Assembly: GCA_037367405.1 (NCBI GenBank)
Contig: JAZKJV010010615.1
Location: 493,652 to 557,651, forward strand
Length of the DNA stretch: 64,000 nt
Origin: Ottelia alismoides
Lineage: Eukaryota > Streptophyta > Magnoliopsida > Alismatales > Hydrocharitaceae
Reading direction: 5' to 3'
Position 1 is the first letter of the stretch. Every line of letters begins with the position of its first letter. Positions 23,553-35,586 of this stretch are shown here, piece by piece. Under the pieces are notes generated by a model, which was not told the origin of the DNA, did not search any database, and was given only the letters and a program-made list of their open reading frames with translations. The position numbers were made by a program, and so were the translations under genes.

Positions 23553-24279
23553 TTGAGTTTTTCCAAATTCGGCCTTCTTCTCTCTCTAAATTCATTTTTT
23601 TCTCAGCCACTCAGAGCAGGCCACGTCACGCTCTCTGATTGCGCCACGCGGCCCGCTCCGTTGCGCGCCACGCATCCTTCCATTTCCACCATCTGATTGC
23701 CATTCCTCTCTCTTGATCTGGTCCATCCAAACCACAACGCTTCTCAGGCCTTGGACTTCATCTGGACCATTAGCCAGCGCCGCGTTATCTATGCACCACA
23801 TGGTTGCCTCCATGCCCTCCGATCTTTGCCAGAAGCACCCCATCCTGACCATTCATATCGCAACACATCACCACCCTTCGATCAAATATAGATGCAATCT
23901 GGATCGTTCGCTGGTGCCTTGCATCCATGCCCGCCACGTGGTGTTCCTTGTACCCTTGATCTCGTCCCCCGCTGATCCAATCTCAGCCGCATCATTCCGC
24001 CCTTCTCCTGGCCGTTGGATCATCTGATATAACGGCCAAAGCGTTGTCTTCCACCTTCCGCAAGCCTCACGCCCCACGTCGTCTACCGTGCGTGAGGGCC
24101 GCCCCTTTCTATTTTGGGCACCACTCCGGCCACCCTCTTCGCCTTCCTTCACCTCCACAACGCACCCCATTCTTCCCTCATCCTCGCCAACCCCCTCGAT
24201 CACCATGAACGCGTTCCCCCTCGCTCCACGATGCCCACTAACTTCACCACTCCGCCACCTACGCCGCCATCTCCAACCT

Positions 24280-24291
24280 ATAAATACTCCG
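24280..24291 (+). promoter_or_regulatory. TATA box, element E 3' LTR
   Basis: CCTATAAATACTCCG. The G LTRs have TTAAATACTTCG and TTAAATACTCTG at 36577 and 49547 in the same context, 240-280 bases before a conserved splice-donor-like site. Confidence 0.7.
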
Positions 24292-24525
24292 CCTCCGGTC
24301 ACCTTCATCCCCATCCGCCAGTACAGGAGGCTTCCCTGAGCTCCATTCTCCTCATTGGTGACAACAATTGGGCACGACATCGAGCGAAGACGGTCGACGA
24401 CCTCCGGCAAGATCCGTGGCACACCGCCACCGTGTCGCAGCTCCTCTACGACACTGCATGATCTCGGGACACTACCGACCCTTGAGTGAAGACCTGGAAG
24501 CTCTCATATGAGCTTCTGACCCCAG

Positions 24526-24831
24526 GTAGACTCCTCCATAGCTTCCCGATCTTCTTCTTCTTTTTCTCGATTTTTCTCCGAATTTATTCGACGTCCACAC
24601 ACCATCTCACGCTCCGCCGGCCATCCTCCGAGCTTCTCCTCGAAGCTGGCATCCTCACGCACCCCTTCTTCTGCTCTGACGACACACTTCATCTCCTGAC
24701 GATGCAAGCTCCGCCACCTTGGCAAAGCTCGATCACCAGACCACCCCGTCGCTTCTCAGGCCTCAAGCCGCACGCACGGACACCCCACGAGCACAGCTGC
24801 ATGTCTCGGCTATCCATTAATCCCTTTGCAG
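24526..24831 (+). other. putative intron in the LTR leader, element E
   Basis: Donor CCCAG|GTAGAC at 24525/24526 and acceptor CCCTTTGCAG|G at 24831, with a branch-like TTAAT 12 bases upstream. Length 306. The equivalent segments in G are 305 (36839-37143) and 641 bases (49828-50468, carrying an insert). Splicing is inferred, not shown. Confidence 0.5.
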
Positions 24832-26635
24832 GTACTTCTACTCCGACTGGCCGGAACCTCATCGGAGCTCCATTCGAGCTTCTCCGACGCCGCTCTCCAG
24901 ACCATTTCCCCCTCAGCTCAGACCTCCAGCGGCTACCTGACATCTCCACGATCCTTTCCATCCACTTGGGATCCACCAGTGAGCTTCACCGACCCCAAAC
25001 GAAGGAGGAGGAGCCCGAGCTTCTTCACTGGAGTTCAGCCATCGCCACCGCAGGAGGCGGCAGACTAGTTGAAGACGAAGAGAAGCAATCGTCTGATCTT
25101 CTTGATCGGACGGTCAGGAGGACACCATGTAGCCTTCATTCCGCAGCCGTAGGATCAGGAGGATCCTACGCACCTGATCACGCCACGTTGCCATTCGCCA
25201 GAGCTTCAGAGGGCCGTTGGATTCATACTGATCCAGCGGGGCTAGATCTTCCACGTGGTCATCTTCATCGAGCTTAAGGGACCGTTGGATCGATCTGGAT
25301 CTAATAGGTCGACACACACCACGCGCCAGCGAATAGCAGGCGTTGGATCTGCACCTGATCAGTGGTCCACAGCGAGCCACGTCGCTTACTCCGAGCCTCT
25401 ACCCCGACCTTCAGGCTCGGAGCTCCCGAAGCTAGCCGAGCCTCCATCCGAGCCTAGTCCAAACCTCCCAAATCCCCCGAGCTGGAGTCCGAGCCTTTGA
25501 AGTCCACCGAACCTGAGACCCCCATGTGATTTGCACGTACAGCTTGGGTATTTTGCAGCGAGGCCCTGGAGGTTTTCATATTTGCATTCCAGAACCTGCT
25601 AGGAGCCCCCACGTGAGGTGCACGTGTTCTGTGGGTATTTTGCCCACAAACCCCCTCGTTATAGGTAATTGCCTATCAGTCCCTGTCAGCATGTTTACTT
25701 TTTATCAATCTTATTTCCTATAATTACAAATAGGCCCCTGTCTTTGCATACATATTTAGGCATTCATTTTATTTCATTTTTCAAGTTTGAAAATTGCATT
25801 GTGTAGCTTAATTTGTCCTCTTTCATAGGTGACACTTGGCATATTTTTGTGAAAGTAGTGGATTTCATTACTAATTAATTGGTGAAATTTTGTCATATTA
25901 TGCCCAGTGATCTCTCTGTGACTCTAAAAATTACCAAAAATTCACATTAGACATAGGATAAGTAAGTTTACATTGTATCCAAAAATCATCTCATTTGCAC
26001 ACACCCCGAGGCCTGAATAAATCATTTAGTGATTTACTTAATTAATTTGTAATAAGTCCATTTCACATAGAAAATTTTAATTTTCCTGGATTCTTTACAT
26101 GTAGATCTATCTAGGATAATTTTGATATCTGAAAATATTGTGATTTGGTATTTATTAAAATTAATTTAGTCAAAATCACTGTGAGTTCATTTTAAATTCA
26201 CAGTAAATTCATCGAGTGTTAGAAAATTCTAAAAAAATTAGTGTAGCTTAATTTCATTGCATTCCACCATATGACCAAGTTTCATCATTTTTAGACTTGA
26301 TTTGATCACTTTTTTCTAAATTCACTTATAAAACTGGCCCGATTTTGCATGTGTCTTCTCTTTCTTACATAAAATATATTGACAAAAGACCAAAAATATC
26401 TTTTGAAAATCCGACCTTGGGAATTTGCTTAAAATCTATCCAAGGAGACAGCTGCCTCCCTGAGTTCGACCTTGGGCTTGCCCAAGTAAAATAAATTTGC
26501 CACTCGTGATTAACTCGACATTAATTAAAAGTGGTTTTTGGTCTGCTCTTATTATCCGACTGAACGAACAACACAACGATTAATTTGACCATTAATTTGA
26601 TTAAATTAACAAGGGTAGTAACACACACATCAAAA

Positions 26636-26653
26636 TGGCGCCGTTGTCGGGGA
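26636..26653 (+). other. second primer binding site after the E 3' LTR
   Basis: TGGCGCCGTTGTCGGGGA, one mismatch to tRNA-Asp complement. Its position after an LTR that is itself preceded by a polypurine tract marks a tandem LTR-internal-LTR-internal arrangement. Confidence 0.85.
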
Positions 26654-27195
26654 GGCACGATTTAGGTTAATTTTTAGTTAATTTTTGAGTGCTTGATTTT
26701 CCATCCCCGGGTAGTCTGACCCCCAATTTTTTTGAATATTTTGCTGTCCTTTAATTTTGTATTTTTGTGTCGTTCTCGATCTGACCTCAATTCATTTTTT
26801 GTGCGAGGAACACGAGGAGTCGAAGACTCTTCGAAGAACCTGCATTTTAATTTGTTTGAGTGATTTGAGAGGACTTGTATTTTATTGATTTTTTTGAATT
26901 ATTTCCAGCGGTTCCTGTTTGGGTTTTCGCGTGTGTAAACATAGTGGAACCGTGTCCTCGTCTGCTGTGTGGATTGAATTTTTAGAATAGGCTTGCACTA
27001 GCGGCTCCTCGAGCCACTCTAGGGTTTGCTTGTGCTCGTTGTTTCTAGGACCGCACATCACATAAAAGACACACTTAGACCGTATATCTAGTCAAATTGA
27101 ACCTGTGCTTCACTCGCTAATAGAACTGCCTATCTAGGAGCGGATTTTATCATCTGCATTTGCATATAGAGTAAAAGATTTCAATTATGTTTTGC
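26654..27195 (+). mobile_element. partial internal region of a second E-type copy
   Basis: Parallels 13300-13845 at high identity, then stops abruptly at about 27195 where unrelated sequence starts. It is leader only, with no gene. Confidence 0.8.
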
Positions 27196-27297
27196 AATTA
27201 CCTAAACACTGGTGGGGACTGACTGAATTTGATAAAAATAAATATGCTGAAGGGACTTCGATGCAATTACCTAAACACGGGGGGGGACTGACTGAAA
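27193..27297 (+). repeat. two-copy direct repeat, about 68-base spacing
   Basis: GCAATTACCTAAACAC followed by a G-rich run and ACTGACTGAA occurs at about 27195 and 27262. Confidence 0.7.
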
Positions 27298-30114
27298 TTT
27301 CACGCCTTTGCACGTACACCTCATGTTGCAAATCTTCCCGTGCAGCACGTGATCCGTACGTAGATGAGATGGCAGGGGTACGACCTTGATTTGCTGGAAA
27401 TCCAAGGACGTCCTTATAAATAACCCAGACCTCACGTGTCATGCACGTGAGGTGAGGTTGAGTATCAAGCATGCAGGAGCTCATCCGAGGAGGGCAACTG
27501 GGCTCGTGAGGAGTCCGCTAGTTGTTTCAAGGTCGTGGTGGAGACAACGAGCGGGAGGCACGGTGGTTCGCACTGGCGAAGCTTGACCCTCTAGCGAAGG
27601 AGGTGGACTTTGAACTAGTCGTGGTGGAAGTTGGAGCTGTTGGGTGTTGTTTGCTTGTGGAATGAGGAGCAGCTGGCGTTGGCGAGGCACGTGTCCAGCG
27701 GGCGAATGTAGATGTGGTCGCCTGCGGTGGTCCGCGCAGGAGGGTGTGGCGACTGCTGTGCGAAGGTGAGGTGCAACTCACGAAGGTGGAGCTACTCTAG
27801 ATGTGAGGTGGTGGTGTCGAAGTGCAAGGCCAATTAAGAGGATCCTAGAGATGGAGCGAGAGGAGCCACTTCGGTGTTTGTTGTACGCCACACTAATTGG
27901 ACCTGTATGCAGAGGAATAAATTGAGCTTCGAGCTCGGGCTGGAGGTGTTCGCCTGGGGGATGGAGCGACTGAGGGCTTGCTCCGATCGTCTCTCGACGC
28001 CTTGGAGGAGGGAGGAGCTAGGCAGCTGATTGCTCAAGGAGATGAAGCTGCAACGGTGGATGGACGTCATTGGATCTCACCGTCATTGGGGTGTCGTCGC
28101 TCGATACTGTCGATCAGAGCTGTCGCGTGCAACTGGCTTGTAGATGTATAACCTCTCTCTCTCTCTTGTTTGGAAAGTGATGAAGTGGCGGATGATTGCA
28201 AAGGGTGGAGCAGTTGCACTTATAGGCAATTGGATCGCACAGAGGACGCGGAGGGGATGGGTGTCGTGGGGTGAAGATCGTGGAGAGAGAAAGAGAGAGG
28301 TTAAAGGCCGAGATGCGTGGGCGAGTGGTGGGAGTTGCACGGACCGCAAGAGGCAGGGAGCGGGTATGCTGGGGAGTGGGAGATCAAGGGGCGCAGCGCA
28401 GGTAGGGATGCAAATGGACGGATACGAATACAGATATAGGTATTACCATATCATTATCCGTTTGAAAATATGGATAGGGATACTGAAACAAATATCATAC
28501 ATATATCGAAAATTGAATACCATATCCTTAAATACAGATATGGATTCGGAATCAGATAATCGTGATTCGGATATGGATATTTAAGAAATGGATACGGATT
28601 ATCCTATAAATATTAAGTGCATCGTCATACTTTTAATTAGAAATGATAGTCTTTACGAACTTTTAATTGATAGATGACTAATCCTAAATTCAATAAATGT
28701 TACAAAATAAATAAGAAAATAAATTACAATATTTAATAAAATAAATTGAAGAGCATATAATAAAATTGTACGATGACATACCTTTGTCTTCTTCAATTGA
28801 AATGCTTCCGAAATATAGGTAATATTGTAACATTGTAACCAACTAATAAGATAAACATGATCGTATCCATATCCAAAAAAAATCTATAATGCTATCTGTA
28901 TCCGAATTCGTAACAAAAAAATAAAAGTAGTATCTGTATCCGCTAAAATCTAAAAATGTATATCCGTATCTGCTTAAAAGCACATACGGTAGCAGACGGA
29001 TACAAATATCTCCGCATCCGATTGCATCTCTAGGTACGATCCTGCACGTAGAGGGAGAAATAGGGGTGTGCGCAAGAGGGCGGTTGCAGATCCTCCCACA
29101 AGAAACGGGAGGTCGAAGATAGAGTAGAGAGAGAGAGATTAAAAAAATGAAATGATCTGAGTCTTTAGGTGAAGCACCCTTCATCCAATGGTCCAGATCA
29201 AAAGAGGCAAAGAGAGTAAGTGGGGAAAAGAGGAGGTGACACATGCTGGCTCCAGGAGCTGCCACGTGTCGCTCTTTGAAAAATCAAAGTTAAAATCAAA
29301 TGAAATATCAATAAAAAATTGCAAATTACCTCAAAACAAAAAAGTTTCTTCACAAAAGTTGTTCGTCTCAACGAGATTTACAACTTCTGCGAAGAGACCA
29401 AGAGCGAAATACGTCATATGTACAAAGTGTATTTTTAGAGGTACCTCATAGGTATAAAATACTGCATTTTTATGTTTTGCATATTTTTTGTTATTTTTAA
29501 ATTATAGAAAAATAAAAATAAAAATAGAAAAATATGAAAGTAATATTTACAACTTAATATATTATTTTATTTTTACTAATTAAGAAAATTAAAAGATAAA
29601 CGAAGGGTATTTTAGTCAATATGTACAATATACAATAGGGGCCTAAAATCCAAGTTTCGCATACAACCTCCGATTTTTACAAAATTGGTCTTATTTTGAA
29701 GGTATTTTGAATGTATATTACTTTAAAGTGAGTAAACCTAAATCGGATATTGTATGAGAGAGATATGTACATTTTAAGGTTCACAATCTCAACCTTGGAT
29801 ATGGGTCTTATTAGACAATTTTATAAGTTCTATTTTTTTGATATTTTTTCTTTATTAGTGTTAATAATAATACACTATAGAGTTGATTTTATTGGATTTG
29901 GAGTTTGTATAAAATAGATATAAAAATAGGTGATTTTGACTAATATACATGTGAATTTGTCTCTTTATTTAATGCAAACATGCATGCTAAAATGTGAACA
30001 TTATCTCTAAACACATGAATGTGAATAATGCACAATAGATGGAAATATGCATCTAATTACTCCGGAACAAAGCTCTATTTTCGACTTTTAGAGTGGCGGA
30101 TCACAGATGCATCA
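27298..30114 (-). repeat. element H: reverse-oriented LTR fragment
   Basis: On the minus strand an LTR starts at 30114 (TGATGCATCTGTGATCC) and runs down to about 27300. It shares the first few hundred bases with the E and F LTRs, for example the decayed palindrome at 29345-29395 and 'tactttaaagtgag' near 29720. The U5 end and primer site are missing. A hAT-like MITE interrupts it at 28403-29032. ORFs inside its GC-rich part (27480-28400) are not credible genes. Confidence 0.65.
28403..29032. mobile_element. hAT-like MITE
   Basis: About 630 bases with imperfect terminal inverted repeats, TAGGGATGCAAATGG at the left and, inverted, TAGAGATGCAATCGG at the right, followed by degenerate GGATA(C/T)-type subrepeats pointing inward from both ends. 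It has no coding capacity. The 8-base flanks (AGCGCAGG and GGTACGAT) do not match, so the family call rests on the termini and internal pattern only. Confidence 0.6.
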
Positions 30115-30842
30115 GTACCAGCTCGTACCACTGGTGTTGCTATATGAACATGCTCCATGCCCAAGGCTGCATTTTAAAAATATTAAATGACATAAATCAA
30201 AACAATGTAATCAAGAACGTGAGACATATGGAATACTCTACGAACTTGTAAAACTGATACGAAGCCATAGATCCTTGAGGTGCTGATCTTCGCACCTCTA
30301 TCCATCTCAGAATACATATGCGCCAAAGCAGCAACACCCCAAGAAAGTTGAGCGCATTCTTCTAAATCACGTAAATGTAATAGGTACTATAAAAATAAAT
30401 TAAGCGATAGTTCTAAGTACACATTAAACACAACAGAAATCTAGGTTTGAATTGCAAATGCATATCTTAGAGGAACCATATCTTTGATGCTATCTACAAG
30501 AATAATGCATCCTATATAATAAAAAAAGTACTCTAACTATGCGAGTTGCATCCTGTTTATCTTCAATACTCAGATACGGATGTTCCTGACTAAAGAAGAC
30601 GTCGTGTATCCATGACTGCTTCACTTTTCCACTCTTTATTTGAGTGGGTATTACTTCTAAAAAACTCAAACATAGTGCTTCTCATCCACCTCTCGGAGCA
30701 TCTGGACCAGTGATAGGCTGACCGTCAACTCTTAACCCACTAATCAATCCCTTGTCCTATAAAGTAATAGCGGCTTCCCCAAATCATAAGTGAAACGTAT
30801 GAGTCTCAGGTCTCCACCGCTTCAAGAAACTAGTCAGTAAGG
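30115..30842 (-). pseudogene. plant mobile domain (MAIN-like) protein fragment
   Basis: On the minus strand from 30842 downward I read LLTSFLKRWRPETHTFHL, then DGQPITG, then HPYLSIEDKQDATRI, then after a shift IILVDSIKDMVPLRY, an intron-like gap (about 30384-30475, acceptor TTTTTATAG), then LRDLEECAQLSWGVAALAHM and SRIYGFVSVLQV. This order is the plant mobile domain of MAIN/MAIL proteins, nuclear proteins linked to transposon silencing that are also carried by some transposons. Stops follow THTFHL and AITL and one comes after APRGG; the first two fit C-to-T decay of CGA and CAG. Element F abuts its 5' side and LTR H its 3' side, so both ends are missing. Confidence 0.8.
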
Positions 30843-33800
30843 TGGTGAACTTGAAATTCGCCTCTTTAAAATTGATAATTGTCGTAGTATAGGAGACAAA
30901 TTTGGTTCATTAAAAACTACAATCTTTGAATGTTGTGCAGAATTTTTAAATGGTAAGTCTACCAAGGTCAAACATAGGGAATTGTGATTTTTAGTTGTGA
31001 GGTTTTAAATTAATTAAAATAATTAAATAAATGTTCGATTAATTTCTGTGTCAGAAAATTAAAATGCAATGCAATGATGAAGATGTAAAGAATTTAAAGG
31101 AGAGAATAAATCATTTGATATGTGAATTATAAGATTCAATCCTCAAATAAATCTATGAATTAATCCTTGAAATTAATCACATATCGAAATAGATTCAAGA
31201 GAAAAATTTCCAATCAAATTCAAGCTACAAGGAGGATAATTAAGTATTCTGTCAGGATTCCTTGTAATTTATTCCTCAAAATTAATCTTTAATCGGACAA
31301 ACTGATAGGGAGATTAAATGAATTCCTCCTCAATTTATCCCCTTCAAAGATTAAATACTCAAATATTAATTCAAAACTATCAGATCCTCAATCAATCCCT
31401 GCAAAATAAATAGTTAATTTCTCAATGAAAATATAACATAAAATGTCAATAATCAGTATGCATTTGTCAACATAGATCCTCAATTAATAAACCTCAATAA
31501 ATAGCCTTACATCAGTCCGAAAAGTAGCCAAATTATAGGACGTGAAAATATCTTCAAAATGACATATTATACACTGAAATAGGAGTTCGTATGAGAAAGA
31601 TAGGCTAAAATAAAGATCAGGGATGAGGATGAGGCACGTGATATGGGTGGCGGAGACCTTTCTATAATATCTATAACCTTCCAGGGTGTCTATGCAATTT
31701 ACCCCTTGCAGACATACGTTGCACGTGGGCCTGGAGTTCGAGTGGCGGACGGCAGGCTCGGGCAGCCTCGGGTGATGAGGCTGAGGCTCGAAAAGGCAGG
31801 GTTGAGGCTCAGTATCTGAGGCTACATGGCAACGACAGGGAGGCTCAGGTGGAGCCTTAGGTCCTTGGTTGAGGTAGGGCACCTGAGGCTCCACATGACA
31901 ATGATGGAGTGCTTCGGAAGGCTCGAGCCTCGAGGCTAGGGTCAAGGTTTGGGGGAGACGTGGCGAGAATTGAGCCGCAAGATCAAGGGTTGGCCCTTGA
32001 TCCAACAGATGCTGGAGTTCGAGGTGGAGTGGTGCTGTTGGCTGTGGATGTCCAAACGGTTGGAGGTGACACAGGCGCAAGGCAGAGCACCTGCACGTAC
32101 CGCAGCAATAGCCGAGGGAGCACGGTCATGGTCTTGGTTCTCTGCGATTGCGAAGCTGGATGGCCGTTGCGCGAGGTGGAGGTGAAGGTGCAGGGTGGCG
32201 TTGGAGGCTCGCGAAGCGGAGGTCGGTGTTGACGTGCCACCTGGGAAGGAGCGTCATGCGGGACAAGGGTGAGGTGTTGAATGACAAAAGCAACGATTGC
32301 TCAGTGGCGAAGGCTTGTGTCCGAGCGTAGAAGGAGGAGCTATACGCGCGGTGTTGAGGGTGCACGACAGAGATGAGATGGAGTAAAGGTTGAGCAATGA
32401 CGGCGAGGAAGACAAGCAACGAATCAAGGTCAGGCGTGAAGGATCTGAGGTGTGAGGTCAGATAGATCGTGAGGAAGGTGGAAGGAGTGGAAGCTCGCTT
32501 CTGATTGTTGCCTCAACTCAATCCAACGAAGAGGGATTGTAGAGGCTTGGCAGGCTCGGTGATGAGCTACGACAAAGGAGACGACCTTCAGACCACACTA
32601 GAGATTCACGCACCACTGGTGACCTTGTTGTCACTAAGGTCGATCGAGGGTCGGGGGTAATTCTCCTAATGGAAGATACCTATGGGAGTGTACGTCTAAG
32701 GGGATTTAAAGGAGCGGGGGCGATGATGGTTATGCGAGGGAGGGGCCGACCTCGTAACGACCGGAGAAGGAGCGGGAGCGGCGACCGTTACATGGAGAGA
32801 AGTGGCGGAGAAACGACTAAGCATGTCGGGAGGGGTGTTGGAGGAAGAGGAAATGGGTCACGTGCTAGGCGTGACCTAGGGGAGGAGAGAGAGGAGAAAG
32901 AGAGTGGGGTGAGGTGGAGGTGCCACGTGGCACGCCTAGAGGCTGCCACGTGTCACCCAAAACAAATCAATAATAAAAGAGAGAAGAAAATAGAAAATAA
33001 ATAGAAGGAGACTTTAGATCAAAAAATTTCCTTCACGATCATCTCGATGAGATCCACAACTTTCATGAAGGACCCATGAGCGAAAGAGGTCATCTTAGCG
33101 ATGTGGTATTTTTGGTGTTCTCCAAGTGTATAGATAACCACTTTTTGGAGTTTTGTATTTTATTTTGTGATCTTTAAAGAGGATAAAAATTAAATAAAAA
33201 TACTATAAAATACAAGAAAATTAATTACACGCTAATATTTTTTTTGGATTTTTAACAAATAAGAAAATATGGAAATAAAATAGAAGTACGAAATACGAGA
33301 ATTTTATACATACTTACAACAGATACTCGAACAAAGTCAGTTTCTTTGATTTCAGTCTTAATCTAAATTTGGATTTTTAAGCCACTTGATAAAACTTTCA
33401 TCAAAGAACACAAATGAAGAAGAAATAAAATTAAAAGGGTTAATTATGTACATAAAAACTCAGGTCAAAATTAACAAAAAGATAAAATGCACAAAAGAGG
33501 CCCAAAACCCAACTTTCGCATATGAGCTCTGAAATTTACGAAATTGGTCTTGTTTTAAAGGTAAATAAAAATGAATTACTTTAAAGTGAGTAGACCGAAA
33601 TCGGATATTGTATGAGGGATATATGCGCGTTTTAGTCCATCAGATGTGAAATTTGATTTTGGGTTTATTTGACACTTATTCGAGTTAGCAATTTTTTTGT
33701 ATTTTTTTATATATTCTTACTCTTATTAGTAATATATACACAACAGAGGTGGCTTTAGGTCAATTGGAGTTAAAATAAATTAATTAAAAATATGGGAAGT

Positions 33801-33972
33801 TGGCAGTTTTTTAGGCCGATTTACACAATTTGCAAAGATGCATGATGAAATGCGAATATTATTTATACACGTATGAATGCTAATGATTTTCTAGTATTTA
33901 TTAAGTGCACATGAATTTTTGAAAATAGAGCCTAGTTGACCAATTTTAGCATGATGAATAAGAGATTCATCA
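30843..33972 (-). repeat. element F 3' LTR
   Basis: 3130 bases. On the minus strand it starts TGATGAATCTCTTATTCATC and ends TTCACCA. It aligns with 55537-58172 over the inner 2.5 kb. A TTTAAAT TATA-like box lies at about 32703. GC-rich middle 31680-32960; the palindromic module is at 33031-33070. ORFs within the GC-rich part read on either strand as low-complexity sequence. Confidence 0.82.
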
Positions 33973-33986
33973 GACCCCTATACTCA
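33973..33986 (-). other. polypurine tract, element F
   Basis: On the minus strand GAGTATAGGGGTC lies just before the LTR. A hairpin ATGCTC-GGGGAT-GAGCAT precedes it (about 33990-34010). Confidence 0.75.
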
Positions 33987-35586
33987 AATCATGCTCATCC
34001 CCGAGCATCAATAAATGAATGACTTAATTGGATAAATCCCTGACTGCGCGTGTCAATTTTCAAGGATAGATTCATATAAGACCCTTAATTTGAGTGATCC
34101 TAAAATTCTGGGTCCAACCATACTTTAATCAAAATGAATCCAACTTCTTTATTTATCAGACTCTCTGTTTGTACATATAATATAAGGATATGACTTTTAG
34201 TGTACTGCATTAATGAGAGTCAAGTCGAGACATCATCCGAAGTTCTAGTCTAGGGGACTCTCATCTAGATCTAATCCTCAACACTAGGGAATAAGTCAGT
34301 TCTTGCTTCAGTAAACCGTCTCATTAGTTTGTCAGACTTGAAATGCAGATGGACGTCCATATGATGGAGGGCATAGGTTTGTGTCTACTCTTCTCTCCCT
34401 CACATCGGAATACGGGGTCTCTTGAGTGCCTTATTACTCAACACATGTATTTTTAGTTTGTTGATGAATGTGTCTGTCAAGAGAGTTTGAAGTCGTCTGC
34501 ACTTGTTTTTCTGGGAGTACAACGGGATGTGTCTATTTTGAGTATCTAAGATACATTCAACACCCAGACTTGTATCACTATACGATGCAGAGCCCTTTTA
34601 TGGCGCTTGCCCGACTCCTTGGTCCTTATTAACGCTTGGTCCAAGTGGACACTTTGAAAATGGTTGGGAGCACACGCCATTGGTGGAAGCTCATTTGTAG
34701 TTTGACTTTTGGAGTATAGAGCTTTCTTTGAACATTTCTTTCTTTTCTTTTTTTGGCTAGCTCTACTACTTTTACTAAGAGTTGGTGCACACTGATCAAC
34801 AATTATTTTAGATTTCATTACACCCTGTCACATAGGTAAATATCAAACGATATCATATGAACTTGTTCACATACTAGTTAGGGTTTGCCGACACTAAGGT
34901 TTCTTGAATCCTTCATTAACTTTATCCCATCCTCAAGCATCATTAGATCATGTCTAAGCTCAGATCTCCAGTCCCAGTTCCTCAAGTGATAACTCAACTC
35001 ATCTCATCAATCAAGCAGTTGTGAAAGTGATGTGCTAATCATATTCTTTGAAGGGTAGAGATGAAAAGTGTAATATAGGGCTCAAATCTTTCTAACTAGG
35101 GAAGTGTGGATTATTAAGTTTCAAAACACTAATGACTAAGACTAGCTAACTCAAACTCTCATAATCTCATAAATCAAGTTTCCTCAAAATCCTCAATCCT
35201 TGAGTGATAGTGAGTGTCTCAGGAATAATCCAACCAAGGAATGCGTTGATGCATGAGATGTTTAATGAAATGTGAGACCATGATTGAAATTTATATGCAA
35301 AAAGATTCTTTTTCGGAATTTTTTTGTTTTGTTTTTGTTTTTTTATTTTTTTCAAAAACATGTATTATTTATAGAAAGAACTTAGTATAAAAAACATAAT
35401 ATACACCACCTTTACCCATCCCGGATGTTAGATGTAAACAATTAAAGTACGAGCTATGGACAAAGCATGTAAAAAATGTACAAACACCACCCTATACTTA
35501 GTATGTGTTATGTCCTCATAGCACAAAGTGAAATCTAGAAATAGCTCGTACTAAATATAGTTGAGTCAATAATAATAGAAGTTGAC
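33987..35586 (-). other. element F 3' internal region (distal part)
   Basis: Non-coding apart from a 90-codon minus-strand ORF at 34546-34818 (start MKSKIIVDQCAPTLSK) that has a decayed counterpart in G at 40513-40830. It is Lys/Ser-rich and I do not recognise it. One polypurine-hairpin module lies at about 35488-35530. Confidence 0.5.

Larger units (their letters stand above)
12070..26632 (+). mobile_element. element E: decayed full-order Athila-like retrotransposon
   Basis: Layout: truncated 5' LTR (12070-13277), primer site 13282, leader, gag, protease, RT/RNase H, integrase, 3' non-coding module array, polypurine tract 22944-22956 and complete 3' LTR (22957-26632). The RT reads as the Athila lineage of Ty3/gypsy. 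All genes carry stops or frameshifts. A second primer site and partial internal region follow the 3' LTR, so a second copy was once joined in tandem. E is the only copy here with the full set of enzymes and represents the likely kind of helper for A, B, F and G. Confidence 0.9.
22957..26632 (+). repeat. element E 3' LTR (complete, shared with a second copy)
   Basis: 3676 bases, TGATGG...CATCA. In order: a terminal inverted-repeat hairpin, the 45-base palindrome at 23508-23552, a GC-rich block from 23630, TATA box TATAAATAC near 24283, an intron-like segment 24526-24831, more GC-rich sequence, then AT-rich U5 with CCTGAGTTCGACC and the CTTGGGCTTGCCCAAG hairpin near 26470-26488. A polypurine tract precedes it and a primer site follows it, so it acted as 3' LTR for E and 5' LTR for the next copy. 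ORFs inside the GC block (24486-25277 and others) are not credible genes. Confidence 0.9.

Noticed and set aside
24486..25277. 263-codon ORF in the E 3' LTR
   Set aside because: Lies in GC-rich LTR sequence, spans the putative intron, has no domain, and is not preserved in the G or D LTRs.
31484..32080. 198-codon minus ORF and overlapping plus ORFs in the F 3' LTR
   Set aside because: Open on both strands because of GC-rich repeated GAGGCTC-type sequence; broken in the other F LTR.
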